Origin: Deltaproteobacteria bacterium
GTDB taxonomy: Bacteria > Myxococcota > XYA12-FULL-58-9 > JAUUZB01
Direction: 5' to 3'
Length of the DNA: 5,208 nt
Assembly: GCA_030590185.1 (NCBI GenBank)
Contig: JAUUZB010000405.1
Location: 1 to 5,208, forward strand
The notes beneath the pieces were generated by a model. That model searched no databases and was not told the origin of the DNA. It saw only the letters and a list, made by a program, of their open reading frames with translations. This document shows, piece by piece, positions 5,207-5,208 of this stretch (positions are counted from its first letter, which is position 1; each line of letters begins with the position of its first letter). The position numbers and the translations under genes were made by a program.

Positions 5207-5208
5207 GC

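Overview
The window is high-GC bacterial chromosomal DNA. The coding-strand codons of the long genes prefer G or C at the third position, and the one tRNA gene encodes its own CCA end. The gene families fit a Gram-negative or deltaproteobacterium-like organism, but nothing here fixes the taxon, so I leave it open.

Layout. (1) Positions 3-980, plus strand: the C-terminal ~325 residues of a GT-B fold, family 4-type glycosyltransferase; its start lies left of the window. (2) Positions 952-4308, minus strand: three genes in one direction that look like one operon. In transcription order they are a UPF0237-type ACT-domain protein with an unusual N-terminal extension (4308-3862), a full-length UPF0210/DUF711 protein (3862-2465) joined to it by a TAATG stop/start overlap, and, after a 67-base gap holding a small inverted repeat, a membrane-bound PAS/HisKA_3 sensor histidine kinase (2397-952). 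The kinase and glycosyltransferase converge, and their last 29 bases overlap. (3) Positions 4418-4495, plus strand: tRNA-Pro with anticodon UGG. (4) Positions 4496-4904: no intact gene. It holds a perfect 11-base inverted repeat (4781-4803) inside what reads as a short remnant of an ORF6N-type phage antirepressor gene. (5) Positions 4905-5208, minus strand: a HicB-like antitoxin gene preceded by the last 24 codons of an unidentified gene that overlaps it by ATGA, the usual arrangement of a toxin-antitoxin pair.

How the parts may work together. The ACT and DUF711 genes are a widely conserved pair of unknown function; the ACT domain is probably a small-ligand sensor for its partner. A histidine kinase in the same transcription unit is less expected, and no response regulator lies in the window. 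To the right of the tRNA the contents change to toxin-antitoxin and phage-type material, which fits an accessory segment beside a tRNA gene, although no integrase or duplicated attachment site is visible. I do not see a clearly new system. The most promising items are the ACT-DUF711-kinase linkage and the palindrome-bearing ORF6N remnant.
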